From positions 107,655,591 to 107,719,590 of the forward strand of contig NC_035436.2 of NCBI RefSeq assembly GCF_002127325.2: a DNA stretch of 64,000 bases. Reading direction: 5' to 3'. Positions 46,489 to 57,836 of the stretch are shown piece by piece (position 1 is the first letter of the stretch; each line of letters begins with the position of its first letter). Under the pieces are notes generated by a model, which saw nothing but the letters and a program-made list of their open reading frames with translations, did not search any database and had not been told where the DNA came from. Source of the DNA: Helianthus annuus (taxonomy: Eukaryota > Streptophyta > Magnoliopsida > Asterales > Asteraceae). The position numbers and the translations under genes were made by a program.

Positions 46489-47585
46489 ATGCCTCCTCGA
46501 CGCGAAAACCAGATAGCAACTGCCGAGCTGGCAGAAATTATTGCGCAGCAGATGGCTGCCCAATTCCCAAATCTCTTCGCTCAATGGAACCAAGCCAACA
46601 ACAACAACAATGGTACATGCAATTTCAAGAACTTTAACTCGGCTAAACCACTCAAGTTTAGTGGTTCTGAGGGAGCAACTGGGCTTCTTCAATGGTGCGA
46701 GAGCATCGAGAATACCTTTCGCCACGTACAGTGTCCGGATAATCGCAAGGTCGAGTTTTCTTCGAGTGTGTTTCAGAAGAGGGCTCTTACATGGTGGAAC
46801 GGGGTAATGAGAGACCGTGGTGCAGATGTTGCTCTAGCACAAACATGGGCTGAACTGAGAGCTCTTATGATGAGGGAGTTTTGTCCTCGTCATGAACAAC
46901 GAGCATTGGAGAAGGAGTTTGATGATTTGAAACAAGATAGTGGCGAACACAGGGCATATACTGATAGGTTTGAGGAGTTGAGTCTACTTTGCCCGACTAT
47001 GGTCGCCCCACTCGACAAGGCTATCGAAAGGTACATCGACGGCCTGCCTGACTCGGTACAAGACATTATCACTGGTAGCAACCCTACCACACTCCGTCAG
47101 GCCATTGAGCTATCTGCAACCTTGACTGAATCGCAGATCAGAAAGCATAAACTTTTTCGAAAGGGTGACAAGAAGCCAATCGAGGAATCAAAGACCATGG
47201 ATGAACAGACTGGATCCCCTGAGAAGTCTAAGAAGCGTAAGGCTTTGCAGAATTGTGCGATTGCTGCTAACCCAACCAAAACACCCGCAACCAACCAACT
47301 CAACCTCCTGCAAAGAAACCTTATGCCGGTACTGCACCGAAATGCGACAAATGTAATGCACACCACTTAGCACACCTACAGTGTCGATTATGTGCATCAT
47401 GTGGGCGACTCGGTCACCTGGCAAATGCTTGTCGATTTACCCCAAACCAAGGTGGTCCAAACCAACCTCAAGTAAATCATGCTCAAGCTCGTCTTCCACT
47501 AGGTCCTTGCTTCAACTGTGACGAAATGGGCCATTTCCGGAGAAATTGCCCAAAGACTGCTAATGCGAATCCAGCGCAAGGATGA
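46489..47585 (+). pseudogene. Gag of older gag-only element, frameshifted
   Basis: It starts MPPRRENQ and follows the young copy closely through the gag body to the basic linker. It then shifts frame between about 47270 and 47310. The first frame ends at 47370. The shifted frame carries CDKCNAHHLAHLQC, CASCGRLGHLANAC and the CCHC knuckle CFNCDEMGHFRRNC, and ends NPAQG-stop at 47583-47585, the same end as in the young copy. A short in-frame loss also lies at the GDKKPIEESK stretch relative to the young copy. Confidence 0.92.
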
Positions 47586-48337
47586 GCATCGGACCAACTA
47601 GAAGACAATGTTGTTTAGAGATAATCAAGCCTTATGTATTATTTTCTTTTGTAGTCAAGGCCCATGAAACAGTTGTTGTTGTTTATAAATAAATCCTTTT
47701 TATTTTACATTGCAATGTACAAATGTGATGTCATGTATAAACAACGTATCCTCTACAATACCGACAATCAAGGAACCGTATTCCTTGAAGAACAGACTAC
47801 CCCGTAATTTCTTCCATTTTATTATCTCTTGTGTTTTCCACGAATACCCAAAGTACCACTATAAATTCTTAATAGGGTACCTAAGGGTATTTCCGTATAT
47901 TCAAAAAAATTATTGTACCTTAATTCGAAAATTGCGTTTTCCTGAAAATGAAATCGAATTTATAGGAGATCTTTCTATCTTCATAGTTAGATTCTTGCTA
48001 ATGTTTAAAGTACCGAATGAAATCCATGAAATGGATTCCTAGTGTGCTTTAAATGCATGTACGTAATCAACAAAACAAATTAACAAATTAAAGATCTAGA
48101 TAAACAATTTTGTGGTTATGTGACTATGTTTTATGCATCTTGTCTTTCCATTTATGCATTTTGTGTTTTTGTATACTCTGGATATTCGCTATCCAAATCC
48201 TCGTAGAATCTTTCATACCTTCGTATGAGGGATTCGTAGTAGGATTTCCAAAAAAAAGGTACTATCTTAAATCCTTAATGGACTTCTACGTTGTAGTTAT
48301 GTCCCTTGGATTATAAAGTACTATTCCAAAGTTTAAG
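47586..48337 (+). other. Untranslated region after gag, older copy
   Basis: No gene is seen. It shares blocks with element G (from about 47960) and, reversed, with 34560-35266. Confidence 0.65.
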
Positions 48338-48690
48338 GACAATATGTGTTGATATAGTTGAAGAGATTGGTTCGACAATCTAGTTAAAGACATCCTACGT
48401 CGATGTAGTTAAATATTCCCCGTGGGTAGTTTAGTTAAATATTCCCCGTGGGTAGTTTAGTTAAATAGATCATTCGTTGATCTAAGTTAAAGAGATTGGT
48501 TCGACAATCTAGTTGAATATATCATGCGTTGATATAGTTAAAAAGGCCCTCGGGTGGTCTAGTTAAAGAGATCCTACGTCGATCTAAGTTAAATAGATTG
48601 GCTCGACAATCTAGTTAAAGACGTCCTACGTTGATGTAGTTAAATATTTCTCTTGGGTAGTTTAGCTGAAGAGATTATTCGTTTGATTTT
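48338..48690 (+). repeat. Array of about 13 hairpin units, period 25-27 bp
   Basis: Stem starts at 48364, 48390, 48466, 48493, 48518, 48544, 48569, 48594 and 48621 carry arms AGATTG/CAATCT, ACATC/GATGT, TAGATCA/TGATCTA, AGATTG/CAATCT, ATATCA/TGATAT, AGGCC/GGTCT, AGATC/GATCT, TAGATTG/CAATCTA and ACGTC/GATGT. Two have a G-U-type pair. Loops are 5-7 bases, several reading CTACGTC or TTCGT. Linkers read AGTTAAA or close. Three units with ATTCCCCGTGGGTA-type centres pair weakly. Confidence 0.8.
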
Positions 48691-49135
48691 TTTTCCCATA
48701 CGCATTATGAAATGAACTGTGCGGACTATGCAAGGAAGTACGTAATTATGTAGGCCTACATAATTATGGAATTCAGTGCACAGAAACCACAGGAAGTTAT
48801 GTCATGTGTTAAGGCCTACAGTGACAAGAGTAATGATACGGGAGAAGTCTTGGATTTTGACCCATGTCATTTATCCTTACACTCCCCAATTCTGATTTCA
48901 AGCACACACAAGTTTCCTATGATAACTCTTCACGGGAAACGTTCTCCTGCCCGTAGTTCGAAACTCCATGTTTTGTTACTACAAGGACTTCACTTTGTGG
49001 GTTGAAATTTTCGCTATGGATCCTAACATGTCCCAGAGTTTTACCTAAGGGTTCAATGGATTTGTCTGAAAGCGAAACCGTCACGGCTGTCTTCACAAGT
49101 TTCCTCTAAAACTAAATTTCGGGACGAAATTTCCT
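48691..49135 (+). other. Pre-LTR untranslated region, older copy
   Basis: It contains TACGTAATTATG and TTTCGGGACGAAATTTCCT blocks shared with G and the young copy. There is no array of 104-bp units here and no gene. Confidence 0.65.
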
Positions 49136-49149
49136 AAAATAGGGGAGAC
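49136..49149 (+). promoter_or_regulatory. Polypurine tract of older gag-only element
   Basis: AAAATAGGGGAGAC lies directly before LTR start TGTGACACC. Confidence 0.85.
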
Positions 49150-52100
49150 TGTGACACCTGTGTCACTTCAACCATCAAACAAACGCCAAACCAATGAAAT
49201 ATTGTATTTCATACTTTGGACATATATAAATATGTGTATCGTTTGCACATATCAACTCTTGTTCGATTTCAAGCTCTAAATCGCTTTCTGGAGAATTATA
49301 CGCAAACTGGTGCATAAAACGTACTCAGTTTAATGCGACAAATACTCCAGAACATCAACATATACTCAACATACCTTAAATAACCCTTACATAACTTAGA
49401 AATAAGTTTTGAAGGCTTTGATATGGCAAAAACAAGTTAATTCGCTTACAGGGACTAAACTTGACAAACTGCGAAAGTATGCCAATTTGAACTGTAACAA
49501 ACATTCCGGAACATGTCCATAAGTTAAACATACCATAAATATCCTTTACATAGCTTAGAAATAGGCTTTGAGGGGTTTGGTATGCTAAAACAAACTTTTG
49601 GATCATTCAGGGGCTAAAAGTGTCAAAAAGTGCACAAGTTTGCACTTTTGAACATAACTTACATTCTGAATACATCTGGACATCCAAAAATTTATGTAAG
49701 CATCCTTATATTATGCCTTAGTGTATGGCATGAGAAAAATCCATTTGTCGCGCAATTTGGATCGTCTTTCGCGCTTATGCGCATTCCGTCGTAATTAACC
49801 GAACATCGCGACCGTACGGCCAAACGAACCGACATCCCGGATATTTTTGAGCACATTTTAAGTTCCCTATACTTTAACATCATTTTAGAGCTTTGAAATG
49901 AGGTTAACGGGGCTTAAACGTGTCAAAAATGCATCAAATACCAAGTTTTGGAGCTGCAGGGACCAAAACTGTAAATCTGCCAAACTAAGGGCTTACGGAC
50001 CGTAAGCCAAAACCCATACCGTCCGTAAGGAGTCCCCAGTACAGCAGATTCATTGAATCCACTTGCAGTTGGCCTTTCGTTCGTTCAAGGAGCAATGCCC
50101 TTTCACCCAATCAAGAGCCAAGGGCCATTTTCAGTAACCACAACATTTTGACAAGTGGACGCTTAGGATCGTGGCACGAAAATAAAGAAACGATCCTAAC
50201 GGTTATGCTTTTCCTATAAATACACACCCCCCCCCCCCATTCTTGCAAAAACCCACAAGAATCTGATCTAAAAAGCTCTAAGTTGAAGTATTGCTTCATA
50301 CCTGAGTTTCTTTGATCAAGATTAGCTTTCGGGGATCCTTTGTAAGTGTTCCTTCGTTGTTTTATCGCTTTTCGAGTCCGAAAGTCGAACTATGTTCGAC
50401 TTTCTGCATTGACCAGTTTATGGTCGATGCGAAGTTCGTTGGAACTTCATAACGTGAGTGTGATCACGATGGTTATAGCCCGTAGTGACTATACCTACTG
50501 ATTACCACGTTATCTAGGCTCAGTGACGAGTCGTAGTTTCGGCCAAAATGTGCATTCTTTCATATTTTGTAACCAAACTACTTGTAGGCATCAAAGCCGT
50601 TTGTTTTGATGCCAAACCTGTTTTCTAAACTTAGTTAAGCTTGTTCTAACATGCTTAGCTCGTCACTTTTAGTTTAGTGCTTATATAGGGTCGTAAGGTA
50701 AGCGATATAAACCATCGCTTATACTTTCAAACCTGACCCATTTGGTCGATCATTAGGATCCGACCAAACACATTAGGTGACCATAGCTATAACCTTCCGA
50801 GGTTATACCTTGTGGTCACGATGTTAGGCGTTCCAGACGCGTTCTACGCGAACGACGCGTAAGGTAGCATAAGCTACCTAAACGGGTCGTGATGGGTCGC
50901 AAGCACTTAGGTTAGGATTCATTTTAGTATGTAGGCTTTGTTAAACCATATTACACGAGTCTCCATACTCGTTTGGTTTACGAACCCGCATACTATCCGA
51001 TCCTTCCTATTTGGTCCGGTATATTAACATAGCTACCTATTAGGTGCCGTTTGATATCCCGTGATCTTTAGCATTATCTGGTTATTATACAAGAACTCCA
51101 AAGCAATCTCAAGTGAGTACATTGACCCCCTCTTTTACTGTTTTCTAAACTGTTTTGGGGTGAAACACATGTGCCTATCTGTTACATTCATGCTTTCCAT
51201 GTTTTCACATCATATGCCTGCTATGTTGTTAGTACATTATAGTACACGATTTCATTACATTTCATGCTATGTATGCCCATTGTGTGCGTACTTAGTACAT
51301 TGATTTACATTACATTTCTGTTGCGTATGTTTACTCAGCATATGGACACATTGATTTACATGAACATTTCTGTTGCATATGTTTACTCAGCATATGGACA
51401 CATTGATTTACATGAACATTTCTGCTTCGTATGTTTACTTAGCATACTTAGTAAAATTATTTACATCACATGCCTTCATTTTGTTATGACATTTGGTTTG
51501 TTTAACATGGGACAATACATTCATTAACATTAGCTACGTCGTTCGTTAGTAGGAAGTGGTACCATAGGAATTGACAACTCCCGTTCCTGAAGTCCTGGGT
51601 TTGATAGGATTGTAAGGAATGACCGAATTCGATATACATAACTTAGATAAACCTTTAATTTGTTTAAGGGTTTATCGCCATAGTCTCAAGGCTTGGATGT
51701 ATGCATATTTCACAATACCGCATAAATGTTAATATCAATAGAGCATGCATTTTTCCACATAACATAACGTTGATTTAAACCACGTTTTACTTCAACGACT
51801 TGTTTTGTGCATTTTACATATGGTTTAAGTTGATACATTTCGCTTACCGTACATGATACATTTTGGGATACACATTACATGATTTACATTGAACATAAAC
51901 ATGTTGACATTGACACATACACATTTGGTGGTTTACTTTGAACATAGACATTTCGACATGGTTTACACAATAACACTTGACATTTGGTTTATACATGAAC
52001 AATCTACATGGTGGTTGGTTTGGGTAAATGGTTGGTGTAACGTGGCGTATGTAATATGATACAAACATGGTGGATTCGCCGCTGGTACTTCCTATATATA

Positions 52101-52691
52101 AATGCTTATATAGTATTACATATCGTAGCGTTATCCAAGTCATTTCAGTTTAGATACATTACATTTTACACAAATAACATATTCTTCACAAGACATTGTT
52201 TTACAAACGAATTATCTTATACAAACTCATTTTACTTGGTCATTCATTTAACCATACAGTGTTCTCTTATTTATACATATCATCTGATTATATCGTTTTT
52301 CAAATGATTTACAAGACAAAGCAAATTACAAGGTTCATGACTAAACATTTTCTCAAACATAAGTCATGAATTCCGTTTTCACAAAACCAATGTATCTCAC
52401 AGGCATTTTTATGCTGACGTACCTATTTTCACATGTGTTTTCAGGAGATGATGCATAGGACTTATCAAGATATACATAGGCAGACCTGTGCCTTAGTGAC
52501 TTAAAACGAGACAAGAACTAGTTAATTAATGTTATGTACTCTTTAGTTCTTGTTTTAAACAATGTATACTTTCATATTTGATTAATAAAACGAAACTTCA
52601 TTTGCCATGGATTTGAAACAATTGGTTCTGTTACAACACTCCCCGACGTTTCCGCCACGTTTTGTATGTCCTACGTGGTCGGGGTGTGACA
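49150..52691 (+). repeat. 3' LTR of older gag-only element (3542 bp)
   Basis: It is the partner of 42342-45877, with scattered substitutions and a longer C run at about 50227-50240. It ends GGTGTGACA at 52691, followed by target duplication CCCCT. Confidence 0.94.
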
Positions 52692-52920
52692 CCCCTATAA
52701 ATAGTTGTAGTTGTTTCTCATTTGGTACCGATCATCAAGTTGTATACCAAACTGCTGCCAAATTTTTCTGTGATCAATTAATGAGAAACAGTGTTTAAAG
52801 TGATATTCTGTCTATTTCTACTCCATTCTCTTTGATTCAAACTGTTTGTGTGATTCCGCCGCATAAACAGTGGTATTTTGACTCTGATTGACTCACTAGA
52901 TTGTCAATATCGGTCCTACA
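52692..52920 (+). repeat. Copia E 5' LTR, right half
   Basis: It continues the LTR after the insertion, starting in the CCCCT duplication that runs into TATAAATA (52696-52703). It ends GTCCTACA directly before the primer site. Confidence 0.8.
52696..52703 (+). promoter_or_regulatory. TATA box of copia E LTR
   Basis: TATAAATA, whose first T is the last base of the target duplication of the gag-only element. Confidence 0.7.
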
Positions 52921-52922
52921 AT

Positions 52923-52935
52923 TGGTATCAGAGCC
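52923..52935 (+). promoter_or_regulatory. Primer-binding site of copia E
   Basis: TGGTATCAGAGCC, two bases after the LTR end, matches initiator Met tRNA. Confidence 0.88.
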
Positions 52936-53115
52936 AGTTATGAGCTAAAATACCTGAATCAGAGCCTTTTTACTACACTTTTTGGATTTCTGGACATTTC
53001 AACAGGCAAAATGGACGGAGTTTATGACATATTGTGTAAAAGTGACATTTAACAAACCCTTGAAAGTATCAGCTTAAAATTCAGCTTAAAAGTGGTAAAA
53101 AATGGCCTAAAACCT

Positions 53116-53395
53116 GATTCCGCTTGAACGAGGGTAGTGTGATTCCGCTTGACATTTCGAGTGAAATCAGGTATTTCGTTTGAAAAAATTGTGTTTCCGC
53201 TTGAACTGTTGAAGCGAAATCAGTGATTTCGCTTGAGTTTTCTGATTCTGCTTGAGTAATCACTGATTCCGCTTGTGAGTGTGATTCCGCTTGAATCATC
53301 ACTGTGATTTTGGTTGAAATATACAACAGCAGATTCCGCTTTAAAGTTAAAACTTTGATTTCGCTTGAAATCTTAAAACTTGATTTCGCTTGAAA
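53116..53395 (+). repeat. About 12 copies of a GATTCCGCTTGA motif in copia E leader
   Basis: Irregularly spaced variants of GATT(C/T)CGCTTGA fill the leader before gag. The same motif forms the arms of the two LTR hairpins at 42241-42330. There is no fixed period and no coding content. Confidence 0.8.
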
Positions 53396-53550
53396 AACCT
53401 ATTTCAACTTGAAATTAGGGTTTTATCATAAAAGTCCATTTCGTTCGTGATACTTCGTCTGAAATTTAGTTTGTGTAGCAACTGTTTTCAGTAAAGTCAC
53501 CTGTTTTTTTTTTTTTTTAAAAATTGAAATGTTTTCAGTAATTGTCACCT

Positions 53551-54057
53551 AAAATGGAAAATCAAGATTTCTATAACTTCTTCGCGGGCAGCGGTATGAC
53601 AGCAGGACAGAGTCCAGCGAGTATCGTTCAAAACGTCAACATGGAAAACGAATTGGGAACGATGCAAAAGCCTCCAAAATTGATGAACCTGGATGAATAT
53701 GCGGGATGGTCAGGCAGATTTAAGAACTGGGTTCAGGCTAACCATTTCGAATGCTGGTTGAAGATAGAAGCGAAGTACGTTCCACCGGTTGATGGTTTAG
53801 GTATGGTGAAGGGTATTGGAAGTCTGACAGAGACAGAACAGAATGATTTCAAAGCCGAGAAAAAGATGATTAGTATCCTCCAGCAGGCTATCAAAGAGGA
53901 TATTTTAGTGTTGTTGCAACATGAAGACAATGCTCAATCTATGTGGCAGTCATTGCAGATAAAGTTTCAAGGTAGTGTGTCAATGATCAAGAGCAAGAAG
54001 GCTTTGATCAAGAAGGAGTTTGATATTTTTACTGGTATGAAAGGTGAAACTACAAGG
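53551..54057 (+). pseudogene. Copia E gag, N-terminal 169 codons only
   Basis: The start MENQDFYNFF (53551) is chosen over the ATG nine bases upstream by the family-like start. It holds the copia gag (UBN2-type) body: WSGRFKNWVQANHFECW, AIKEDILVLLQHEDNAQSMWQSLQIKFQG and KKALIKKEFDIFTGMKGE. Coding ends abruptly at about 54057, where reverse-strand chromovirus leader sequence begins. The open frame beyond that point is not gag. No CCHC knuckle or pol remains to the right. Confidence 0.85.
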
Positions 54058-54434
54058 AGTGCCGGTATGATGGCGTCGAGCTGTGCGAGGTGGAATGCCT
54101 CGCGGGTTTGTAGAGGTCTCTTCGTCGTTGTGCTTCTTCGCTCCTTGTCATCGAAGGATGTCTTGTACCTGATGGTCCAGCTTCGTTATCGTGATGTGTC
54201 ACGACATCTCCTCTGCCTCTTCTTCCCCTTCCTCTTCCTCGGAATATAACAGGTGGCATTTTCCTGCTTTATAAAACTTTAAATTCCAGTAATAAAAGAA
54301 AAAGAAAAAATTGGAATGACAATTCGAATTTGTCCTAAGTTCTTGTCTAGACTCAAGTATGTGCAATTGTGTCATTGAGATTAAACACATTAGGATAGTG
54401 TTTAATTCACTCAATGTTGGCTCTGATACCAACC
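54058..54434 (-). pseudogene. Truncated chromovirus leader with start of extra ORF
   Basis: On the minus strand a primer site at 54419-54431 follows the LTR end. A frame from 54259 then reads MPPVIFRGRGRGRRGRG, rich in Arg, Ser and His, with a SHSSTPSYRHS tail, and is cut at 54058. Composition resembles the extra ORF of chromovirus D (63395-64000), which carries STPRHSSSSHYPP. This is the remnant of an element lying left of the LTR. Confidence 0.65.
54419..54431 (-). promoter_or_regulatory. Primer-binding site left of LTR D
   Basis: Minus-strand TGGTATCAGAGCC, three bases after the LTR end at 54435. It shows that this LTR served as a 5' LTR for sequence now truncated at 54058. Confidence 0.88.
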
Positions 54435-57400
54435 TGTCACACCCCGATTTCCACGTGTCTCACCAGTGGGCCCGGTGGGGGATTACCGTGACGATGTTGG
54501 CAACAATATAGTCAAACCACACAACTATATAAATGCACAGCGGAAGCTTAAGATAAATATATACTTCAACCTCTAGTTGTAATATCAAATGTATTACAGA
54601 AGTCGAATATATCCACAGCGGATCAAAATAATAATAAATTATTGTTCATTCAGATGCAGCATCGAGTTTGCGAGACTATGTACGATGCTTAGGACGCCTA
54701 TACCAGCCCATTTCGTATAGTACCTGCACTTAATCTTTTTGGGGAAAATACGTCAGTTTACACTGGTAAATACATTCAACTGACACATTTGAAAATGTTT
54801 ATTAAAATTGATTTGAATGCACAAGGCACAAACTCTTTTATAACTTGGGAAAATTATTAAAATCTTGTGAACGTTTTACACGTTCTTTTATGCGTTCAGT
54901 AGCCCGGGTCGTGCCGGGTTAAAGATTTATAGACACACCACATTGCGTAAAACCGTAGTATAAAAACCAACGGCTACGTCTTTTAAATTTAATGTCGACA
55001 ATGTATACCGGGTGTACGCCTACACCGGGATGTCGATGGTCATGGCCATTTCGTAAAATGATGCCAAGGATATCCGGGACAACGGTCATTAAACCCCCCA
55101 AAGGCTTTTAAGAAACAAGACTGTTTAAATGAGCCGATCATATTATTTAATTAACCACCTAAGCGATGGAAGAATATAATGCTCAATCAAGCGGTATTAA
55201 TATACCGTAACCCAAGCCCATATAGGGGAAATAAGTTAAAGTATTTACCTTTGCAAGTATATATCCTTAGTTCGATTAAATCGCCGATAGCTTTTACCGG
55301 GGCTCCTAATCTGGAACGAAGGTTTTAATTAACCTCTTAGAATCCTAACGGGTCCTTATATTAGCCGTAGCCTAGACCGGTTGGTTCCGATATATATAGA
55401 TATGGTTTAATCGCGTGAAAGGCGAAAACCGAGAATGGAATGTGATTCTGCCCCAAACAAGTTCAGAGACTTGTTTTATATGGGTTCAAGGTTCATACTC
55501 TGGATTTTGGGGTTCAAATAATATAATTTGACCCGTATCGGCTAATTTATGAAAACTAGTTTCATAAGCCGAACCGGACGCGCAATAGGCGAAACAGTTA
55601 ACCATGAGAGTCTTACGCTTATTTCCTAAGTCGATATGCCTCAAAGAGGTTGTGGTATCAGTAGGATACCTTCCGTGATGCCCGTAACGAGTTTAAGTTA
55701 ATATTACGCCCCGTAGGGACTTTTCGGTCATTTTAAAGACTTTAAAAGGGCTTTTCGAGTTCTACAGGAAATCTGAGTTTCCCGAACAGCTTATAAAGCT
55801 TAAAATACTTTATTTATTATTTAAAATCAGTAGCAACTGGAATCGGGTCAAAAGACCTTGTAGAACTCAAGTTTTGGCCGAGAAGGGCATATTCGGTATT
55901 TACCGAACCGTAGCCATAATCGCAGGTTATGAGCGAGGTAAAAATTATTAAAAATCTTTAAAATTACCAAAATATTATTTTAATACAGTGGGTAAAAGTT
56001 TTGGTGACGAAATCTTGGTTTAGATAGGCGTTATGCTAATTGCGCCGTTTATTACAAAAGTATACTTTAGTTGCGCTATTTAGCATAACTCTCATTCTAG
56101 ACCTCGGATTGACGTGAAACTTTAAGGACATGCTTATAATTTAATAAGCAAGGTTCTGGTCCGTTCACGTGTCCGGAATACTCGTTTTATTTTCGAAATG
56201 GCGTTACGGTCAACTTTTAGGCGATTAACGGAAATGTGCAAAAGACTCGGATAACTCATGAACCAATCACAGAGGTTTATACCATCATGTAACCTGGTCC
56301 TAAGAGAGTCCTAAGGTATATCTATACCTCAGTAAAACGGGTCAGAACTGAAGTCAATGCAAAAGTCAAACTTTTGCGACATTCGGCTCCGAACCGGGTC
56401 AATATAGCAAATGGTCGATTCAAACGAGCGCAAACAAGTTTATATGCTTAATATCATGTTTTATGAACATCAAAACAGGTTTCATAACGTATACATTACA
56501 GATTATGTAGAAAACGGCAAAATGACTTTCTGTTGACTTTTTAAGTGCGCGTTTGACTCGATATTTGACATAGTTAGAGTGGTGATCAGAGGGAACCCTT
56601 TTAGGGGTTTATTACCCACATAAATACCAACTCAAAACTACTTTTGATCCGACAATTCACTGGACCATTTGTGAGTTATCGCTATAACAACCGTTAGTTA
56701 CGACGGTTGAGTTTATAAGCCAAAACTATGGAAATGTAAGACCAAATTGGTTATGAACGACTTACAGAAGTGGTATCTTGCTTAGAGAGCAGAAGAGAAT
56801 GCTAGAGAGCTCTTGGAATGATCAGATGAATGAGTTTGTGTTGTGGTGAAAGTTGTGTGCATAATGTGGCTATTTATAGTGAAGCCAAGCATCTAGGATC
56901 ATCACAAACACCTACAACAGGCCAGGGATGATGGGCATGTGTCCCCTGAAGCTATGGGTCAAGTGTAGGGTGCCCATGCTTCATTTATTGAGGTTTGATC
57001 GTTCATAATGTTCAAAAGGCAAGAAAACACAAAGTTTCTGCATCTGGGCGTCCCACGCGGCCCGCATGGGAGTTCCATGCATGTTTAATGCGGGTCGCCT
57101 GAGTTTCAAATATCAGACGCGTATCTTAGGGGGCTCGCGGCCCGCCTCAACTTAACCCAATCCTTTACGCGGGTCGCGAGAGGTTAAAATTTCAGGATTT
57201 TTAAATCTTTTGTCATGATTACGAAATCCTGGTAATTAATAACGAAATCTTTCGTAATGATTTACCTGACCTTTCGGGTTTGAAGGGGTAACTTTGCGGT
57301 TTGGCCCTTGGTTAATTACAACTAGGGACCTCGTGTTATTTACCCGCGTTGTTAAGTCCCCGATTAGTTTATTAATTGTTCAGAAAGCCTTAACTTTCAT

Positions 57401-57823
57401 TATTGATGCTTTTAACCCTTCTCCTACGAATTCGATCGTAACTTTCTCGTTTCATAACGAAACTTCGCGAAATTTATATATTATATTTTAGTGAGTGTAT
57501 AATACCGTTACAAAGCCTTGGGAACGTTAAAGGGTCATTCAGAGGTATAATTAAACATGTTGACACGGTTAACCCCTGTAGCTTGTAATCTCTCACTTTC
57601 TTTCGCGTTTTGCTTCTGTACGATCTATGATTTATTCGTTTGAAGGTTCAAGCATTATTTAGGGTTACTTTACAGTATATTTACCCTTGTTGACATTTAT
57701 AACCCTCGAATTTATATACTTTCAAGGTTTGTCAAAATTTGTCCTTTATTTAATATAAATGCCACGTGTAATCAAATGACACGTGTTAACACATTATTGG
57801 ACGCAAAAATTCGAGGTGTTACA
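54435..57823 (-). repeat. Chromovirus LTR shared by D and a truncated neighbour (3389 bp)
   Basis: On the minus strand it reads TGTAACACCTCG...CGGGGTGTGACA. It has a primer site on its left and a polypurine tract on its right. TATAAATA is at 56871-56878 (minus). GC-rich hairpins lie upstream at 57052-57180, the best being CCCACGCGG/CCGCATGGG (57052-57070, 8 of 9 pairs). Confidence 0.9.
56871..56878 (-). promoter_or_regulatory. TATA box of chromovirus D LTR
   Basis: Minus-strand TATAAATA in ATTATGCACAC-flanked context, with GC-rich hairpins 175-310 bp upstream. Confidence 0.65.
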
Positions 57824-57836
57824 TCCTCACCCCCTT
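57824..57836 (-). promoter_or_regulatory. Polypurine tract of chromovirus D
   Basis: Minus-strand AAGGGGGTGAGGA lies directly before LTR start TGTAACACC. Confidence 0.85.

Larger units (their letters stand above)
42342..52691 (+). mobile_element. Gag-only LTR retrotransposon (TR-GAG type), older copy, 10350 bp
   Basis: LTRs of 3536 and 3542 bp enclose 3272 bp with primer site, broken gag, hairpin-unit array and polypurine tract, and no pol. The target duplication CCCCT is exact (42337-42341, 52692-52696). LTRs differ at nearly 2% over the first kilobase by eye, so it is clearly older than the copy at 30024-40278. Confidence 0.95.

Noticed and set aside
53542..54249. Full 235-codon frame as one protein
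   Set aside because: Only codons up to about 54057 are copia gag; the rest runs antisense into chromovirus leader sequence and is open by chance.
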